A stretch of 64,000 nucleotides of DNA. It comes from Sphingobium boeckii. GTDB lineage: Bacteria; Pseudomonadota; Alphaproteobacteria; Sphingomonadales; Sphingomonadaceae. The position numbers were made by a program, and so were the translations under genes. Below the pieces are notes generated by a model, which saw only the letters and a list, made by a program, of their open reading frames with translations, did no database searches and was not told the origin of the DNA. Location: the NCBI RefSeq assembly GCF_014199215.1, contig NZ_JACIJC010000003.1, positions 248,001-312,000 on the forward strand, read 5' to 3'. Positions 35,654 through 44,495 of this stretch are shown one piece after another (position 1 is the first letter of the stretch; every line of letters starts with the position of its first letter).

Positions 35654-36334
35654 ATGGCGCTGCGCGATGGACAGACTATAGTCGGCATTGCTGACGCGCC
35701 TTCCCGCCGTGGCCGGCCGACAGCCGAGCGCACGAGTGAAATCGACGCGGCGATCCGGTCAACCGCGCGTCAACTCTTTCTCGACATGGGTTTCGATGCC
35801 ACCCGGATGGATGACATCGCGACCGCCGCCCGTGTGTCAAAAGGCACGCTTTATGCGCGTTATGACAGCAAGGAAGCCCTGTTTCGCGCCATCATCCAGG
35901 ACTTGCTCGGCAATCTGTCGCTGCGCGCGGGTCAGCAGGATGAAGATCTTCCGGCCAATCTGGAATTGCGTCTGCGCCATCATGCCCACACGCTGATCGC
36001 GGTTTTCGGATGGAGCGAATATACGCTGGCAACGCGCCTGATCCGCAATGCCTCGCCCTCCTTCCCTGAAATCATGCAGATATGGGATGAGATCGGCAAC
36101 CGTCATTACATCGATTTCCTGGCCGAGGACATGGCTCAGGCGAGTGACCTGCCAGCCAGCCATGAGGTGGACTGGCTCCTGCTGGCCAACATCTTCCTCC
36201 ACACCATTTCAGGTTGGCATGGTCAGGAATCCATGACGGGTGCCGTGGACGAAAGCGAAGCCGAGGCCCATTGCGATAAGGTGATCGCCGCGATCATGAC
36301 GGTCATAGCATCGGCGCGCCGGACGCCTCACTGA
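35654..36334 (+). CDS. TetR/AcrR-family transcriptional regulator
   Basis: A 226-residue regulator. The N-terminal helix-turn-helix is complete: IRSTARQLFLDMGFDATRMDDIATAARVSKGTLYARYDSKEALF, spanning about residues 36-80. A helical ligand-binding domain follows (WSEYTLATRLIRNASPSFPEIM...). The RRGRPTAERT leader is usual for the family. It is on the plus strand 77 bases after the ThuA-like gene, separated by a 13-base-arm hairpin, and convergent with GH2-B. It probably represses the preceding glycoside-oxidation operon or a nearby promoter; no operator could be assigned to it. Confidence 0.9.
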   Translation: MALRDGQTIVGIADAPSRRGRPTAERTSEIDAAIRSTARQLFLDMGFDATRMDDIATAARVSKGTLYARYDSKEALFRAIIQDLLGNLSLRAGQQDEDLPANLELRLRHHAHTLIAVFGWSEYTLATRLIRNASPSFPEIMQIWDEIGNRHYIDFLAEDMAQASDLPASHEVDWLLLANIFLHTISGWHGQESMTGAVDESEAEAHCDKVIAAIMTVIASARRTPH

Positions 36335-36403
36335 TAAGCAGGCGCGCGTCATGGGCACCCACTCCATGACATGCACAGGGTCACAAGATATCCGCCCTTC
36401 CCG

Positions 36404-38905
36404 TCAACCCAGGCGCAATGTGGCCGCGCCGCCGGCCAGTCCCTCGGTCCGCGCTTCAAGCCGAACCGATCCTTTGCCACCCGTTCCGCGCACTATCGCC
36501 AGCGCGCGGCCTCTGAACGTCTTGGCCGAATCCGATTGGAACGATCCCACGGCAAAGGGACTGGCGCTGCCAAAGCCGATCAATGCGGCCGGGCCGTTCA
36601 CCACAAGCTGGACCGGCAATTCGGCTTCCGGAATGATCCGTCCCTGCGCGTCGTGCACCTCGATCGCGACATAGCTCAACCCCTGACGATCCGCCCGCCG
36701 CGCCGGCTTCTCAGCGGTGACATGAAGGCGCGCGGGCGCGGACACGGTCTCGAGGCGCTGGCGACCGATTTCCTTGCCATTGCGATAGGCGATCGCCTCC
36801 AGCGTGCCGGAAGCATAAGCGATCTGAAACTCGGCAATCGCCTTATCCTGCGGCGTGAGGCTTTTCGTGCCCATGGATGCACCATTGAGCCGCAGCTCAA
36901 CCTTGTCGCCAAGGCTGTAGATCCGGACGGCCATCGGCTTGCCCGCCGCGTCCGGCCATGTCCAGGACGGCAGTTCGTCCCGCCAGCCCCAGGGCGCGAT
37001 GAACTCCTTCATGCCTTCGGGAATCGGCCGCTGAACCAGCAGCGCGACCGGGCTCAGCCCCCAGATCACGTCGCGGACCAGCGATTGCGGCTTTTGCTGG
37101 CCGATCAGATCGATATCGCCGCACCACGCGTTCATCCACGGATATTGCGCCAGATAAAAAGGCACATTGGCTTTGACGCGCGCCGTGGCCCCGCACCCCG
37201 CTTCGCCCAGATAATCCATCGCCGTCCAGACGAATTCGCCCATGAAATAGGGCGCACGCTCAAGCAGCGCCTGATAATCATAAGCGTCGACCGGGAAGGT
37301 CTCCGAAGCGTAGATCACCCGTTCCGGATGCACTTTCTGCTCGGCTTCAATATCCGTGAGACGATAGTTATAGCCGGGCACGTCGAGGAAAATCGTGGAC
37401 GCATCATCCGTCTTGCCGGCAAAGCCGGGGCGTGCCGTCTTTTCCGAAGCGATCACCGGGGCACCCAATACGCCGTTCAGCCCGGCGGTGATCGGCCGGG
37501 TCGGATCCATGGTCTTGATGGCGTTGGAGAATTTCCAGCACCATTCCAGGCCTTCGGGCGAAGAGCGGTCGGGGACTTCGTTGCCGATGCTCCACATGAT
37601 CACGCTCGGGCTGTTGCGCGCGCTCTTGACCATGGCGGCCAGCGCATTTTCCCAATCCTGCGCGATGTAATTGGAATAGTCGTCCTTGAGCTTGGCGACA
37701 TGCCACATGTCGAACGCTTCCTCGATCAGGAACATGCCCAATCTGTCGCAGGCAGAGCGAAAGGATGCGGACGCCGGATTGTGCGAGCTTCTGACAGCGT
37801 TGAACCCCCGTGCCTTGAGCAGCCTCACACGCCGCTCGTCCGCGTCGGAAAAGGCCATCGCCCCTAGCAGGCCGTTATCATGATGAATGCAGGCACCGCG
37901 CAGCTTGATCGGCGTGTCGTTGATTTTCATGCCGTTGGCGGCATCCATCGTGACGATGCGGATGCCGAATGGCTGGGACACGCGATCGACCACGGTCTTG
38001 CCGCGCTTGAGTTCGCTTTCCAGCGTGTAGAGATGGGGTTTGTCGGGTGACCAGAGCGTGGGTGACTTCACCGTCAGCTCCTGCTCGACCGCGCCACTGG
38101 CGGGGCTTGTGGATTCCGCCACGATCCTGCCCTTGTCCGTGCGCAATCGGGTCGTGAGCATCAGATCGGCGGTCGCATTGTCCGTCTGCGTGGTGACGTC
38201 GATGCTCGCCTGTCCGTCCGCAATGCGGCGGGTCCATGCCGCCACGCCCCAATGCGCAATGCGCGCGGGCGTTGGCAGGATGCTGATCCGCACCTCCCGA
38301 TAGATGCCCGATCCCGAATACCAGCGGCTGTTCTTGCCCAGATTGCGGACCCGCACGGCCAGCACATTATCGCCGTCGCGCCGCAGATGCGGGGTCAGAT
38401 CGAATGAAAAGGGCGTATAGCCATGCACATGCGAGCCCAGGTTCTTGCCGTTCAACCACACATCGCTCAGCATGTAGACGCCGTCGAACTCGATCTCGAC
38501 GCGGCAATCCGCAGGAAGCGCCGCCAATCTGAAATGCTTGCGATACCAGCCCTCGCCGCCCACGGTGAAGCCGGTGGCGGCACCCCCCACGGAATCGCGC
38601 GTGAAGGGACCAACCTGCCGCGGCGACGCCTCGCCCGGCACATCCTCGATGCTCCAATCATGCGGCAGATCGACGCTGCGCCACGCCTTGTCATCCAGAT
38701 CGGGCGCTTCGAAGCCCTCGCCCGCACTGCGCAGGAAGCGCCAATCCGAGTCAAAGGGCTGCTGGCGGCCCAGCCCCAGCGGCGCGGGCGAAGGCACCGC
38801 GGCATGGAGGGACGATGACGGGATCAGCGGCAGCATGACCGCGCCGGTGGCGAGCGTCATGGCTGTGCGGCGGTCGGTCTCGAACCGCGTGCCGGATATC
38901 GTCAT
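36404..38905 (-). CDS. GH2 glycoside hydrolase (beta-galactosidase-like), paralog B
   Basis: An 833-residue GH2 enzyme with the same domain order as paralog A: Tat-like leader (ETDRRTAMTLATGAVMLPL), jelly-roll (WYRKHFRL...SDVWLNGKNLG), immunoglobulin-like domain, TIM barrel with acid/base E443 (WSIGNEVPD) and probable nucleophile E535 (IYASETFPVD), DUF4982-like and Glyco_hydro2_C5-like ends (LSYVAIEVHDAQGRIIPEAE). The barrel keeps the canonical SHNP, unlike paralog A. Its ATG overlaps the stop of the 99-residue partner gene by ATGA. It is under a different regulator type (FadR-like GntR upstream), so the two paralogs probably serve different glycosides. Close to pentose-acid genes, it may act on arabinosides, xylosides or galactosides. 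Confidence 0.92.
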   Translation of the reverse strand: MTISGTRFETDRRTAMTLATGAVMLPLIPSSSLHAAVPSPAPLGLGRQQPFDSDWRFLRSAGEGFEAPDLDDKAWRSVDLPHDWSIEDVPGEASPRQVGPFTRDSVGGAATGFTVGGEGWYRKHFRLAALPADCRVEIEFDGVYMLSDVWLNGKNLGSHVHGYTPFSFDLTPHLRRDGDNVLAVRVRNLGKNSRWYSGSGIYREVRISILPTPARIAHWGVAAWTRRIADGQASIDVTTQTDNATADLMLTTRLRTDKGRIVAESTSPASGAVEQELTVKSPTLWSPDKPHLYTLESELKRGKTVVDRVSQPFGIRIVTMDAANGMKINDTPIKLRGACIHHDNGLLGAMAFSDADERRVRLLKARGFNAVRSSHNPASASFRSACDRLGMFLIEEAFDMWHVAKLKDDYSNYIAQDWENALAAMVKSARNSPSVIMWSIGNEVPDRSSPEGLEWCWKFSNAIKTMDPTRPITAGLNGVLGAPVIASEKTARPGFAGKTDDASTIFLDVPGYNYRLTDIEAEQKVHPERVIYASETFPVDAYDYQALLERAPYFMGEFVWTAMDYLGEAGCGATARVKANVPFYLAQYPWMNAWCGDIDLIGQQKPQSLVRDVIWGLSPVALLVQRPIPEGMKEFIAPWGWRDELPSWTWPDAAGKPMAVRIYSLGDKVELRLNGASMGTKSLTPQDKAIAEFQIAYASGTLEAIAYRNGKEIGRQRLETVSAPARLHVTAEKPARRADRQGLSYVAIEVHDAQGRIIPEAELPVQLVVNGPAALIGFGSASPFAVGSFQSDSAKTFRGRALAIVRGTGGKGSVRLEARTEGLAGGAATLRLG

Positions 38906-39201
38906 TGCGTGCTCCCCTTGGCGGTCGACAGCGCCCGCAGCTTCACATCGACGCGATCGAGCGCATCCGCTTTGAACAGACCGAATTGCACGAGCGAACG
39001 CGGCGAAAAATTGCCGAGATGGGGCTTGAGCATGGGTGTGCTGATCCGCGCTTCCATCTCCGGAATTTCCGCGAGCAGGATCGCCTTGGCGGCCGGCACC
39101 GCGAGCAATGCGGCGATCGAGCTGTTGGCGGTCGACATCAGATAATCGACGGTCTGCGGCTGTTCATAGGCCGACGCCGGCAGATAAAGGGGGGCATCCA
39201 T
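38902..39201 (-). CDS. 99-residue protein coupled to GH2 (small partner B)
   Basis: Exactly as long as partner A (99 residues) and starting MDAPLYLPASAYEQPQTVDY. It has the conserved helix SIAALLAVPAAKAILLAEIP and a C-terminal LDRVDVKLRAL segment. There is no signal peptide or membrane helix. GGGAGAAG lies just upstream of the ATG at 39201; the in-frame ATG six codons earlier is less well placed. The TGA overlaps the GH2-B ATG. The conserved N-terminal Pro/Tyr-rich MxxPxYxPAxAYExP block is present only in the two stand-alone proteins, while the PAA-containing helical part is also in the ThuA-like protein. No named family recognised. Confidence 0.85.
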   Translation of the reverse strand: MDAPLYLPASAYEQPQTVDYLMSTANSSIAALLAVPAAKAILLAEIPEMEARISTPMLKPHLGNFSPRSLVQFGLFKADALDRVDVKLRALSTAKGSTQ

Positions 39202-39330
39202 TTTCTTCTCCCATGACATTCGTTCTGAACGCGATGTTCACAGGCTTGCAGACACCGTTCACGCCGTCGTTGAAAGCCCGGATGGAGTCGCCTGCGGATC
39301 ACCGCGCTCAGACGCTGTTGATCGCCTGTT

Positions 39331-39341
39331 TAGTCTGACAA
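39331..39341. promoter_or_regulatory. possible GntR/FadR-type operator TAGTCTGACAA
   Basis: The sequence fits the T-N-GTC-N-GAC-N-A shape of many FadR-subfamily operators. It lies in the 260-base region (39202-39461) between the GntR gene and small partner B, 130 bases before the latter. No other clear signal was seen there except a short CGTTC-T-GAACG repeat at 39221-39231. Confidence 0.3.
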
Positions 39342-39461
39342 CAAATTGGATGGCAAGCCGTTTGCGCAGCCGGCGGATCGCCCCCGCGACGCCTGTCGCA
39401 CCCAGAGCCAGGCGATCCCCGCCACAAAGCCGTGTCCCGCGGACGAATGGATCACGCGGGA

Positions 39462-40217
39462 TCAATCCATCATTGAGCTTTGCGTATCCTCCAGCGCCAG
39501 CTCGACCAGCACCCGCATGGCTTCGCTGGCCGCCACCGGATCGCCCGCCGCAATGGCATCATAGACGCGCGCATGATCCGGGATCGGATTGCGCGGCAGT
39601 GCCCGCGCACGATGCTTATATTGGGTCGTCCAATTGACCGCGGCCCCGATGCTCGCCGTCAACACCATCAGGGCATCGTTGCGCGTGGCGTTGAGAATGG
39701 CGCTGTGGAAATCCCGGTCTGCCGCCCGCCCCAATTCGGTGGCCAGCGTATGACGACGCATCGCAGCGAGCGCGGTCTTCATCACCTTGAGATCATCGCG
39801 ATCGCGACGCTGCGCTGCCAGCATGGCGGCGGCGGGTTCGACGATCGCGCGCAATTCGAAAAGATTGCGGACGAATTCCACATCGGGCTCTTCGGCGAAC
39901 GCCCAGGCAAGCACGTCGGGATCGAGCAAATTCCATCGATTGCGCGGCAGCACGCGCGTGCCGGCTTTCGGTCGGCTTTCAACCAGCCCCTTGGCGGTCA
40001 GCACCTGCATGGCCTCGCGATACGCGCTGCGCGATACATCAAGTTCTTCGGCAAACGCGATTTCGCCCGACAAGGTTTGGCCGGGTGCATAGTGGCCCGA
40101 CAGGATCGCCGTCCCGATCTTGTGAGCGATCGCGCCGCGCAGCCGCCGCCCCGTTCCGCGCGGCTTGCTCGTTTCGCCGGCGCTGACAGGATCGCTTACT
40201 GCTTTATCATCAACCAT
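39462..40217 (-). CDS. GntR-family regulator, FadR (FCD) subfamily
   Basis: A 251-residue regulator. The winged helix-turn-helix is residues about 30-95 (IGTAILSGHYAPGQTLSGE, ELDVSRSAYREAMQVLTAKG, SRPKAGTRVLPR). The FCD ligand domain shows the metal/ligand pattern VRNLFELRAIVEPAAA, RDFHSAIL and HARVYDAIAAGD with His residues typical of Zn-dependent FCD domains that bind sugar acids or keto acids. The ATG at 40217 is preferred because GAGG lies 6 bases before it. It lies between the divergent semialdehyde dehydrogenase/AraD1 genes and the partner/GH2-B pair on its own strand, so it likely controls both, responding to a pentonate or ketodeoxy acid. Confidence 0.9.
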   Translation of the reverse strand: MVDDKAVSDPVSAGETSKPRGTGRRLRGAIAHKIGTAILSGHYAPGQTLSGEIAFAEELDVSRSAYREAMQVLTAKGLVESRPKAGTRVLPRNRWNLLDPDVLAWAFAEEPDVEFVRNLFELRAIVEPAAAMLAAQRRDRDDLKVMKTALAAMRRHTLATELGRAADRDFHSAILNATRNDALMVLTASIGAAVNWTTQYKHRARALPRNPIPDHARVYDAIAAGDPVAASEAMRVLVELALEDTQSSMMD

Positions 40218-40294
40218 ATGTTTCCTCTGCGGAAGCATTTAACAGGCGCGGCCCAATGCCGAAACGCTAAATTGTTCATGGGAACGGACCGCGG

Positions 40295-40344
40295 GCCGTG
40301 CCATGCACGGCATACACGCATTGCCAATCACGCCCCATTATAAT
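40295..40344. promoter_or_regulatory. operator-like repeat and promoter between GntR and semialdehyde dehydrogenase
   Basis: GCCGTGC-CAT-GCACGGC (40295-40311) is a perfect 7-base inverted repeat. TATAAT (40339-40344) on the plus strand is a consensus -10 box about 32 bases before the dehydrogenase ATG; its -35 is weak. The repeat lies just upstream of where the -35 would be, suitable for a regulator site. Confidence 0.4.
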
Positions 40345-40375
40345 ATGTCCGAGTAATCAGGAGATCGATGACGTT

Positions 40376-41932
40376 ATGGCTGATTTAGATAATGGTTCCG
40401 AGACACTCTTTCGCTCGATAGATGCCGATAGCGGGCTATCCAGCGAAAAAGTCTTTGCCGTGCACGGCCTTGATGACGTTGCCGCAGCCTGCGCCGCCGC
40501 CGAAGCGGCCTTTCCGATTTACAGCGAAACCACCCGCGAGACGCGCGCGTCTTTCCTGGAGCGGATCGGCGAAGAGATACTGGCCATTGGCGATGCGCTG
40601 ATCACCGCGGCCATGCGCGAAAGCGGCTTGCCCCGCGCGCGTCTGGAAGGGGAACGGGGCCGCACCGTGGGCCAGCTCAAGCTGTTCGCCAATGTGGTGC
40701 GCACCGGCGGATGGCTCGGCCTTCGCATCGATCCCGCGCTGCCCGATCGTCAACCGCTGCCGCGCCCCGATCTGCGTCTGCGGATGGTGGCGCTTGGCCC
40801 CGTCGCGATCTTTGGCGCGTCCAATTTTCCCCTCGCTTTTTCCACGGCGGGCGGCGACACGGCGTCCGCGCTGGCGGCCGGCTGCCCCGTCGTGGTGAAG
40901 GGGCACCCTGCCCATCCCGAAACCGGCGCGATGATCGCCGATGCGATCGCCCGCGCGGTGAAGGCCATGGGCCTGCCCGATGGCGTTTTTTCGCATCTCG
41001 TCGGCCCGGGCAATGATCTGGGCGGCGCGCTGGTGCAGGATCCCCGCATCGCCGCTGTCGGCTTTACCGGATCGCGCGGCGGCGGTCTTGCGCTGCTCGC
41101 CTTGGCGCAGGCGCGTCCGGTCCCGATCCCCGTCTATGCCGAAATGTCGAGCATTAATCCCGTGCTGCTCTTGCCCGAAGCGCTCAAGGCGCGTGCCGCA
41201 GCGCTTGGCACCGCCTTTGTCGGTTCGCTGACCATGGGTGCGGGGCAATTCTGCACTAACCCCGGCCTTATTCTGGCGGTGGAAGGCGAAGGCTTGGACG
41301 CCTTTATCGCAGCCGCCACGACGGCTGTCTCGGGATGCGACGCGCAGGTGATGCTCACCACGGCCATTCACGATGCTTATCAGAAGGGAACCGCAGCGAT
41401 CGCGGGCCGTCCGAATATCGCAATGCTCGAGCGTGGCAAAGCAGGTGACGGCAAGACCCGCGGACAGGCGGCGTTGTTCCAAACCTCGGGCCAGGCGTTT
41501 CTCGCCGACAAGGCGCTGGCGGAAGAAGTGTTCGGGGCGTCCTCGCTCATCGTGCGCTGCAGCGACGAAGCCGAGTTGCAACGCGTGCTGACGTCGCTCG
41601 AAGGACAATTGACCGCCACGCTGCACATGGATGCGGGCGATGAGCCGATGGCGAAGCGCCTGCTGCCGCTGCTGGAGCGCAAGGTGGGCCGCATTCTGGC
41701 CAATGGCTGGCCGACGGGGGTCGAAGTGACCCATGCGATGGTTCATGGCGGCCCCTACCCTGCCACGTCGGACGCGCGGACAACCTCGGTCGGCAGCCTT
41801 GCGATCGATCGCTTCCTGCGTCCGGTTTCTTACCAGAATCTGCCGCAGTCCGTGTTGCCGGCCGAATTGCGTGATGATGCGGCGCGCGATGGTGCGCCAC
41901 GCCTGATCGATGGCATGCTGTCGCTGGGTTGA
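40376..41932 (+). CDS. 2,5-dioxovalerate (alpha-ketoglutarate semialdehyde) dehydrogenase
   Basis: A 518-residue ALDH of the KGSADH type. ALGPVAIFGASNFPLAFS contains the oxyanion Asn, PVYAEMSSINPV the general base E256, and GAGQFCTNPG the nucleophile C293. The AEMSSINP and FCTNPG context, replacing ELGGK and GQxC of ordinary ALDHs, is characteristic of type III ketoglutarate semialdehyde dehydrogenases. It oxidises 2,5-dioxovalerate to 2-oxoglutarate in the final step of non-phosphorylating L-arabinose, D-xylose or glucarate degradation. It precedes the AraD1-type gene by 52 bases, making the two final pathway steps one operon. The visible upstream AGGAG is 12 bases from the ATG, a loose spacing. 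Confidence 0.9.
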   Translation: MADLDNGSETLFRSIDADSGLSSEKVFAVHGLDDVAAACAAAEAAFPIYSETTRETRASFLERIGEEILAIGDALITAAMRESGLPRARLEGERGRTVGQLKLFANVVRTGGWLGLRIDPALPDRQPLPRPDLRLRMVALGPVAIFGASNFPLAFSTAGGDTASALAAGCPVVVKGHPAHPETGAMIADAIARAVKAMGLPDGVFSHLVGPGNDLGGALVQDPRIAAVGFTGSRGGGLALLALAQARPVPIPVYAEMSSINPVLLLPEALKARAAALGTAFVGSLTMGAGQFCTNPGLILAVEGEGLDAFIAAATTAVSGCDAQVMLTTAIHDAYQKGTAAIAGRPNIAMLERGKAGDGKTRGQAALFQTSGQAFLADKALAEEVFGASSLIVRCSDEAELQRVLTSLEGQLTATLHMDAGDEPMAKRLLPLLERKVGRILANGWPTGVEVTHAMVHGGPYPATSDARTTSVGSLAIDRFLRPVSYQNLPQSVLPAELRDDAARDGAPRLIDGMLSLG

Positions 41933-41984
41933 TTTGACCAGAGCGCGCCCGGACAGGCGCGACGTTTCGGAATAGGAGAGGTTC

Positions 41985-42977
41985 ATGGCATTTCGCCTGC
42001 TGCAGCATCGCGGTGAAGACGGAAAGCGCTCGGTGATCGCAGCGCACGATGATCACGCAGCCTTTGTGCCGGGCTTTGACAGCGTGAGAGCCCTTGCGAC
42101 GCACGCGATCACTCACGCGATTTCGCTCAGCGAAGCCGTGGCGCAGGCCGGCGCGGGTCAGTCCGTTGATCTCGTCGCAGCATTTGAAGCCGGGTTGCTG
42201 ATCGCGCCAATCGATCATGAAGACGATGCACATCTCCTGATGACGGGGACGGGATTGACGCATCTGGGTTCAGCCGAAGGGCGGGACAAGATGCACCGCG
42301 AGGCCTCTGCCGCGGCGACCAAGACGGATTCCATGCGCATGTTTCTGGAAGGACTGGAGGGCGGAAAGCCTGGCCCGGGCGAGACCGGCCAGCAGCCCGA
42401 ATGGTTCTATAAAGGGGATGGCTCGCATCTGGTCGGCCCCGGCGAGCCGCTCACCATGCCCGGCTTTGCGCAGGATGGCGGCGAGGAACCCGAATTGGCG
42501 GGCATCTATCTGATCGGCCCCGATGGCACGCCCTTCAGGCTGGGCATCTGCCTGGCCAATGAGTTTAGCGATCACGTTACCGAACGGCACAATTATCTGT
42601 GGCTGGCGCATTCCAAGCTGCGTCAGGCCGCGCTCGGCCCCGAACTGCTCGTCGGCACGCCGCCCGCGCATGTCGAGGGTGCCAGTCGCATTGTGCGCGG
42701 TGGCGAGACGCTGTGGGAAAAGCCCTTTTTGTCGGGCGAGACCAATATGTCTCACAGCCTCGCCAATCTGGAAGCGCATCATTTCAAATATGGTCTCTTC
42801 CGGCGGCCCGGGGATGTGCACGTCCATTTCTTCGGCACCGCCACGCTGTCCTTTTCCGACGACATCCGCACCGAAGCCGGCGACGTTTTCGAGATCGAGG
42901 CCGCACCATTCACCTTGGCGCTCCGCAATCCACTGGCGCGCGCGGGTGACACGCCCATCGCGGTGCGATCATTGTGA
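41985..42977 (+). CDS. AraD1/GguC-type FAH-family protein, probable 2-keto-3-deoxy-pentonate dehydratase
   Basis: A 330-residue protein with a fumarylacetoacetate-hydrolase-like fold. MAFRLLQHRGEDGKRSVIAA and the central EPELAGIYLIGPDGTPFRLG, SDHVTERHNYLWLAHSKLRQ and HVEGASRIVRGGETLW are AraD1 (GguC) family signatures. LLIAPIDHEDDAHLLMTGTGL supplies acidic metal ligands. AraD1 proteins dehydrate 2-keto-3-deoxy-L-arabonate (or xylonate) to 2,5-dioxovalerate, exactly the substrate of the preceding dehydrogenase. GGAGAGG lies 4-5 bases before the ATG. Upstream pathway steps (pentose dehydrogenase, pentonate dehydratase) are not in the window and must lie elsewhere. Confidence 0.88.
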   Translation: MAFRLLQHRGEDGKRSVIAAHDDHAAFVPGFDSVRALATHAITHAISLSEAVAQAGAGQSVDLVAAFEAGLLIAPIDHEDDAHLLMTGTGLTHLGSAEGRDKMHREASAAATKTDSMRMFLEGLEGGKPGPGETGQQPEWFYKGDGSHLVGPGEPLTMPGFAQDGGEEPELAGIYLIGPDGTPFRLGICLANEFSDHVTERHNYLWLAHSKLRQAALGPELLVGTPPAHVEGASRIVRGGETLWEKPFLSGETNMSHSLANLEAHHFKYGLFRRPGDVHVHFFGTATLSFSDDIRTEAGDVFEIEAAPFTLALRNPLARAGDTPIAVRSL

Positions 42978-42980
42978 CGC

Positions 42981-44363
42981 TCAGCGCTCCTCCTTCCCCA
43001 CCACCACCGCACCGTCAGCGATTACATAGCGCACGTCGCGCAGGTTTTTCAGATCCGTCCGCGGGTCGCTGCCGGTCACCAATATGTCGGCGATCTTGCC
43101 CGGTTCGATCGTGCCGAGCTTGTCTCCCATGCGCATGATCTGCGCGCCGACGCGCGTGGCGGAGGCCAGCACTTCGGCATTGGAAAGGCCGGCCTGCCGG
43201 AGATAATCGAGTTCCCGAAAATAGGCGTCGGGATAGCGCCATTCATTTTCGAACGGGATATCCGTGCCCACGCCGATGGGGACGCCCGCGCGATGCGCTT
43301 CGGCCACGCGTTTCAGATGATCCTGCTGGTTGATCACGAAGCGGCGCGAATGCGTGTGATAAAAGCCGCCCGTGGGGATGCCCGCGGTCGGATAGCCGCC
43401 CTCCAGCAGATTATCGAACGCGCCGATTGTCGGCACGAAGCTGGTGCCATGCTTCTTCATCAGCGGCACGGCTTTGTCAGACATCAAAAGCGGATGCTCC
43501 AGAGTATCCACGCCCGCCTCGATCGCCATGTCGGTATAGTCGCCATAACTGTCGATCGCGACCGGCACGCCCAGCGAATGCGCTTCCTCGATCGCGGCTG
43601 CGAGTTCTTCCTTATTGGCGGGCGCGCCGATCTTGATCCAATCGGCCAGTTTGCGCACCTGTTCGCGCACCGCCATCCGCCATTCCCATGGGCCGTCCAC
43701 GCCGTGCGAGGCACCGCCCAGCGCGGGCTTCTGGCGGCCCGTTGCGGTGGAGGTCACTTCATCGCCATGCCCCCCGGTGCTGGCGATCAATTGCCCGCTC
43801 CACATCACGCGCGGGCCGCGAATGATGCCGCGATCCACGCCTTCCTTGATGCGCAGCGCAACGTCTTCCATTGTGCCGACATCGCGCACTGCGGTGATCC
43901 CCGCCGTCACAAGCTGATCGGCCAGCGCCGTGCCGCGGATCGCTGCCGCCGCCGGGCTGTCCGAATATCGGCCCATATCCGTGCCGCGCTGCTGCGTGAA
44001 ATGAATGTGCAGATCGATCAGACCGGGCATGATGAAGAGCCCGGTGGCGTCGATCACGCGCGCGGCATTGGCGGGCACGGGCGTCGAGGCGGCTGGCCCC
44101 GCCGCCACGATCCGGTCCCCCTGCATCACCACGACGGCATTTTCCAGCGATCGGCCGTCGCGCGCCTCCAGCAGCGTGCCGCCCTTGAGCACCACGATCG
44201 GCTGATGGCTGCGATCGACCGGCGGAACGGGGACGCGGCGGACGTCATCGGTCGTATCCGGCATCGGCCGCTGTGCAACCAGGGGAAGCGCGGGCCATGC
44301 CATCAGCGCGACCACGGCGGCCCCTCTCATCGCGAGGGTCGATGTCCTGGATCGGAGGTTCAT
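42981..44363 (-). CDS. exported amidohydrolase-family protein
   Basis: A 460-residue metal-dependent hydrolase with a signal peptide (MNLRSRTSTLAMRGAAVVALMAWPALPL). VIDATGLFIMPGLIDLHIHF carries the HxH metal pair, GVPVAIDSYGDYTDMAIEAG and DTLEHPLL follow, and GVGTDIPFENEW holds the late Asp. GTIEPGKIADILVTGSDP is the closing amidohydrolase signature. Periplasmic members often hydrolyse dipeptides or cyclic amides (Xaa-Pro/prolidase-like, imidazolonepropionase-like). With the peptide genes to the right, a dipeptidase role is plausible. Its TGA is 4 bases from the convergent AraD1 stop. The start at 44363 has AGGGAG upstream. Confidence 0.87.
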   Translation of the reverse strand: MNLRSRTSTLAMRGAAVVALMAWPALPLVAQRPMPDTTDDVRRVPVPPVDRSHQPIVVLKGGTLLEARDGRSLENAVVVMQGDRIVAAGPAASTPVPANAARVIDATGLFIMPGLIDLHIHFTQQRGTDMGRYSDSPAAAAIRGTALADQLVTAGITAVRDVGTMEDVALRIKEGVDRGIIRGPRVMWSGQLIASTGGHGDEVTSTATGRQKPALGGASHGVDGPWEWRMAVREQVRKLADWIKIGAPANKEELAAAIEEAHSLGVPVAIDSYGDYTDMAIEAGVDTLEHPLLMSDKAVPLMKKHGTSFVPTIGAFDNLLEGGYPTAGIPTGGFYHTHSRRFVINQQDHLKRVAEAHRAGVPIGVGTDIPFENEWRYPDAYFRELDYLRQAGLSNAEVLASATRVGAQIMRMGDKLGTIEPGKIADILVTGSDPRTDLKNLRDVRYVIADGAVVVGKEER

Positions 44364-44382
44364 GCGTGCGCTCCCTGATATG

Positions 44383-44392
44383 TGCAATTGCA
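44383..44392. promoter_or_regulatory. palindrome TGCAATTGCA in a divergent promoter region
   Basis: A perfect 10-base palindrome 20 bases upstream of the amidohydrolase start and about 104 bases before the TPR/oxygenase gene. It could be an operator. No other strong signal was noted in 44364-44495. Confidence 0.3.
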
Positions 44393-44495
44393 TATGATTT
44401 AGAGCGCGATTCGCTTGACCGCACAAGAGGCTTTTGCTTGGCTGCGTATATGTTCATGCTGAAGCGACAGCATATCCGGATCGGCTTTGGAGCAC

